64,000 nt of DNA from Amorphochlora amoebiformis (taxonomy: Eukaryota > Cercozoa > Chlorarachniophyceae), in NCBI GenBank assembly GCA_054601695.1, contig BAAHQB010000059.1:372001-436000 (forward strand). Direction: 5' to 3'. Below the pieces are notes generated by a model, which was not told where the DNA came from, ran no database searches, and saw nothing but the letters and a program-made list of their open reading frames with translations. Position 1 is the first letter of the stretch; each line of letters begins with the position of its first letter. Position numbers and translations under genes: made by a program. This document shows, one piece after another, positions 35,989 to 64,000 of the stretch.

Positions 35989-36161
35989 TCGGGATCTAAG
36001 TAGATTATGATCTAGTCTACTGTGATATGCAATAATGAGACATATATTTATACACACTATATACTAGATATACAGTATCATGATATATATTTAGATCACG
36101 GATCCAGATATTGTATTATGGTTAAAGTAAAATATATGTGACTAGTAGTAAGTTAGTAGTA

Positions 36162-36211
<50 letters not shown>

Positions 36212-36237
36212 ACATACATATGATGGCATACAGTATG

Positions 36238-36285
<48 letters not shown>

Positions 36286-36374
36286 TATATATATCACATA
36301 CTATGATATATATATATATATATATATGAACATATACATACATACATAATATATACATATACACACATATACAC

Positions 36375-36424
<50 letters not shown>

Positions 36425-36718
36425 ATATATATGTACATATATATATATATATATATAAAAATATATATATATGGGTAAATATGTATTTATATTACATACT
36501 CATATATGTATATATATATATATAAATGTATGATATGATAGTATTTGAATAATGTTGGATACTAGTAAAAGGTTACTTTTTGAATCCTAATCCTTCATCT
36601 CAATCCTGTACATATATACACATATATATATCCTATATATGTATACATATATATATGTATATGATATACGATATCTAATATATATTATATACATGTAAAT
36701 ATATATATACTATTTGTA

Positions 36719-36804
<86 letters not shown>

Positions 36805-37597
36805 GGTTACTAATCTAACAAACTTTCTAACCCAATTTCTCTAATCTAAAACCCGTATGTATTAAAATATTGATGATATACATATATATATATATATATA
36901 TATATGTGTATATATATATGAGTATACACACACATATATTTAAAGTACATGTAGGTTTATTCATAAGTAGACAAATATACATATATATGTATATGTATGT
37001 ATATATATATATATATTTATATCTACATATGTATTGCAGTATATGCAAGTATATATACGTGTATACAATTTGTGCATACTTGCACTACAAACATGTATGT
37101 ATGAATAAATTACACACAGTTACAATTACATGCGAAGTTCAAATATATTTTAGTTTTTCATGGATTATATGTGTACGTAACCGCCCTCCTAACCCCCCCC
37201 CCACCCCCCACCCTCGATTCTATATCGTCCCACGTGACGGTCTCGGCATCTCGCTCGTAAAATATGAAAGTTAGACGATTCCACTTTAAATGATCCAACG
37301 AAACCAAGAAAAGAAGCATTTTGACCCATAATAGTCTTATGGCCTCTGAAGAGACCTCTAATAGTATCTTAAAGAAAACATCGTGCTACGTAACGCTGAT
37401 AAATTCTGTGACATAGCTCGTAGTAACGCAGTTTAGGAGTGACTTTGCACTGAGTAACGTATCAAAGCGTGATTTCGCCCATTGTCGCGCTCTGACTACC
37501 TCTGAGAGGAAAAACTGAAACGCTCATCCTTAGAGCGCGAAAAGATATTTTTAGACCTTCAACCCTAAGACCTCTAACCCCGAGTCAGGTACTGGAA
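35584..37597. other. Intergenic region with TA arrays and a CTAG-rich stretch
   Basis: About 2 kb between the Tudor-like gene and the PTB gene. 35584-36160 is mostly non-repetitive with at least seven CTAG sites. 36160-37060 is dominated by TA tracts. 37180-37215 has a C-rich run, and 37215-37597 is repeat-free and should hold the PTB gene promoter. No convincing coding region was seen. Confidence 0.6.
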
Positions 37598-38427
37598 ATG
37601 GCGTCTTGCGGATGGTGCCTCTTCCCGAAGCCGAGAGACGACGATATGTACCCCGTCAAGTGCGAATAAATAACGAGAAATACATAGCACATGTGTTTGT
37701 CAAGCTAACCCCTTGTTTCTCAGGATTGTAGACTCACCGGATAAGGAGTGCTATCCCGTTGAGGTGAGTTGATTTTCCCCACCACCCAGGGAGCACTTAA
37801 AACTGACTTGGCGAAACCTCAGGCCCATCTCTTCATTCAAGAGGAACGCATAGCTATTCTTGACAAGTTGGAACCGATTGAAATATGGTCATATACGGAA
37901 ATAAACCGTTACGGATGCAAGGGGTTGGGAATCTTCATCCTCGAGACCACCAGGGCTCTCAAAGAGCGAAAAGAAGCGAACTACGTGTTCCAGTTCCAGA
38001 CGCCCGAGGCCAAAAATATTCTCGTCAAGATTCGCGCCAACATGACCAGACTCAGCGAGGCTTCCGAGGCCGCACTCGAGGTTATCATTCCTCGACACAA
38101 GCAGTTCAAATGGATTCCTATATTGTTTCATAAATACTCCTCCAGGCTCTCAAGAACGCAAACCGCAAGGCCCGTCAGACTCGAGCACTTCGCAGGAATC
38201 TCCAGAAAATCAGAGACGGTGAGGCCCGAGGGGACAGACCGGCGGGTGCCGACGCTGCGGCCAAGGAGAAAGAGCTGCGGAGTATGTCACCAGGGCCCAT
38301 CGACAACAAGGGTGAGGCACCCGAGAAAAAGCTGCTACCAGCCGAGAGTAAGGAGGAGGCTGGGAAGAAGGAGATCAAGGAGAGCATTCATGAGGAAGCG
38401 GATACCCATGCTGAGACGTTGCCGTAG
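37598..38427 (+). CDS. IRS-type PTB domain protein, four compact exons
   Basis: Exons 37598-37659, 37724-37763, 37790-38080 and 38146-38427 join in phase (675 nt, 224 aa, TAG). The product starts MASCGWCLFPKP, with cysteines that could be lipidated. Residues about 40-131 resemble the phosphotyrosine-binding domain of IRS/DOK adaptors: HLFIQEERIAILDKLEPIE, IWSYTEINRYGCKGLGIFIL, EANYVFQFQTPEAKNI. In that family this PH-like fold binds NPxY or lipid ligands. The C-terminal 93 residues are highly charged (KARQTRALRRNLQKIRDG, then lysine-glutamate-rich) and probably disordered or coiled coil. Its introns are 64, 26 and 65 nt and repeat-free, unlike every other gene here. The assignment rests on pattern recognition of the W..Y..I.R.G and FQT.EA motifs. 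Confidence 0.83.
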
Positions 38428-57769
<19,342 letters not shown>

Positions 57770-57939
57770 CGCAGAGAAGCCGGCTCTTGTGGAGGAAATT
57801 CGGGCCGACACGTGTCGTATGTGTCATGGAGGGTGACATCCACGTGTAAGACCTCTACTTTCATATCCAATACCTTATATATCGGATATCTTTCCAAGAT
57901 TTTTCCAAATTTTTCGCCTCCTGACGGAGACCCGGCGAC
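57770..57939. promoter_or_regulatory. Bidirectional promoter with paired CACGTG boxes
   Basis: 170 nt between the divergent start codons of the ABC1K kinase (-) and CDKAL1-like (+) genes, free of microsatellites. CACGTG palindromes lie at 57809-57814 and 57841-57846, 32 nt apart. CACGTG (E-box/G-box) is bound by bHLH or bZIP factors in many eukaryotes; its use here is inference. Confidence 0.6.

Positions 57940-64000
<6,061 letters not shown>

Overview
The window is nuclear DNA of a eukaryote, most likely a protist or alga. Seven intron-rich genes were reassembled by hand from short exons with matching GT-AG (once GC-AG) sites and reading phases. TAA, TGA and TAG all act as stops, so the genetic code looks standard. 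Exons have balanced base composition. Introns are almost pure simple sequence: (TA)n above all, plus (CACATA)n, (GA/CT)n, minisatellites and telomere-type (CCCTAA)n. One predicted protein starts with a signal-peptide-like segment and belongs to the ABC1K (AarF/UbiB) family, which suggests an alga with a complex plastid. The lineage cannot be fixed from the sequence.

Layout: (1) 273-10177, +, an unrecognised 294-residue protein in 16 exons. (2) 10468-12448, +, a small gene resolved only in part. (3) 27006-13413, -, 21 exons, 560 residues: an N-terminal hydrophobic anchor, two bulb-type lectin domains, then a J-domain with an HPD motif. (4) 27279-35583, +, 10 exons, 214 residues: a signal anchor followed by two Tudor-like modules and an acidic tail. 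(5) 37598-38427, +, four compact exons, 224 residues, with an IRS-type PTB domain. (6) 57769-39292, -, 34 exons, 761 residues: an ABC1 atypical kinase with all hallmark motifs. (7) 57940 to beyond the window end, +, a CDKAL1-type tRNA methylthiotransferase (227 residues seen, up to and just past the radical-SAM cysteines). Genes 3/4 and 6/7 are divergent pairs sharing short repeat-free promoters (272 and 170 bp). Genes 2/3 and 5/6 converge.

Two unusual systems run through all of this. First, several introns begin exactly at their 5' splice site with GTAACCCTAACCC and carry a common body sequence found in three genes on both strands, nearly always in the same orientation relative to transcription. 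This looks like an introner-like element built on telomeric repeats. Second, the edge of an exon plus its splice site is copied again and again inside the adjoining intron, separated by TA tracts: up to ten decoy acceptors before an exon, or eight decoy donors after one. Copies always lie on the intron side of the functional site, so introns appear to grow by duplicating their own boundaries. No tRNA, rRNA, CRISPR array or intact protein-coding transposon was seen.
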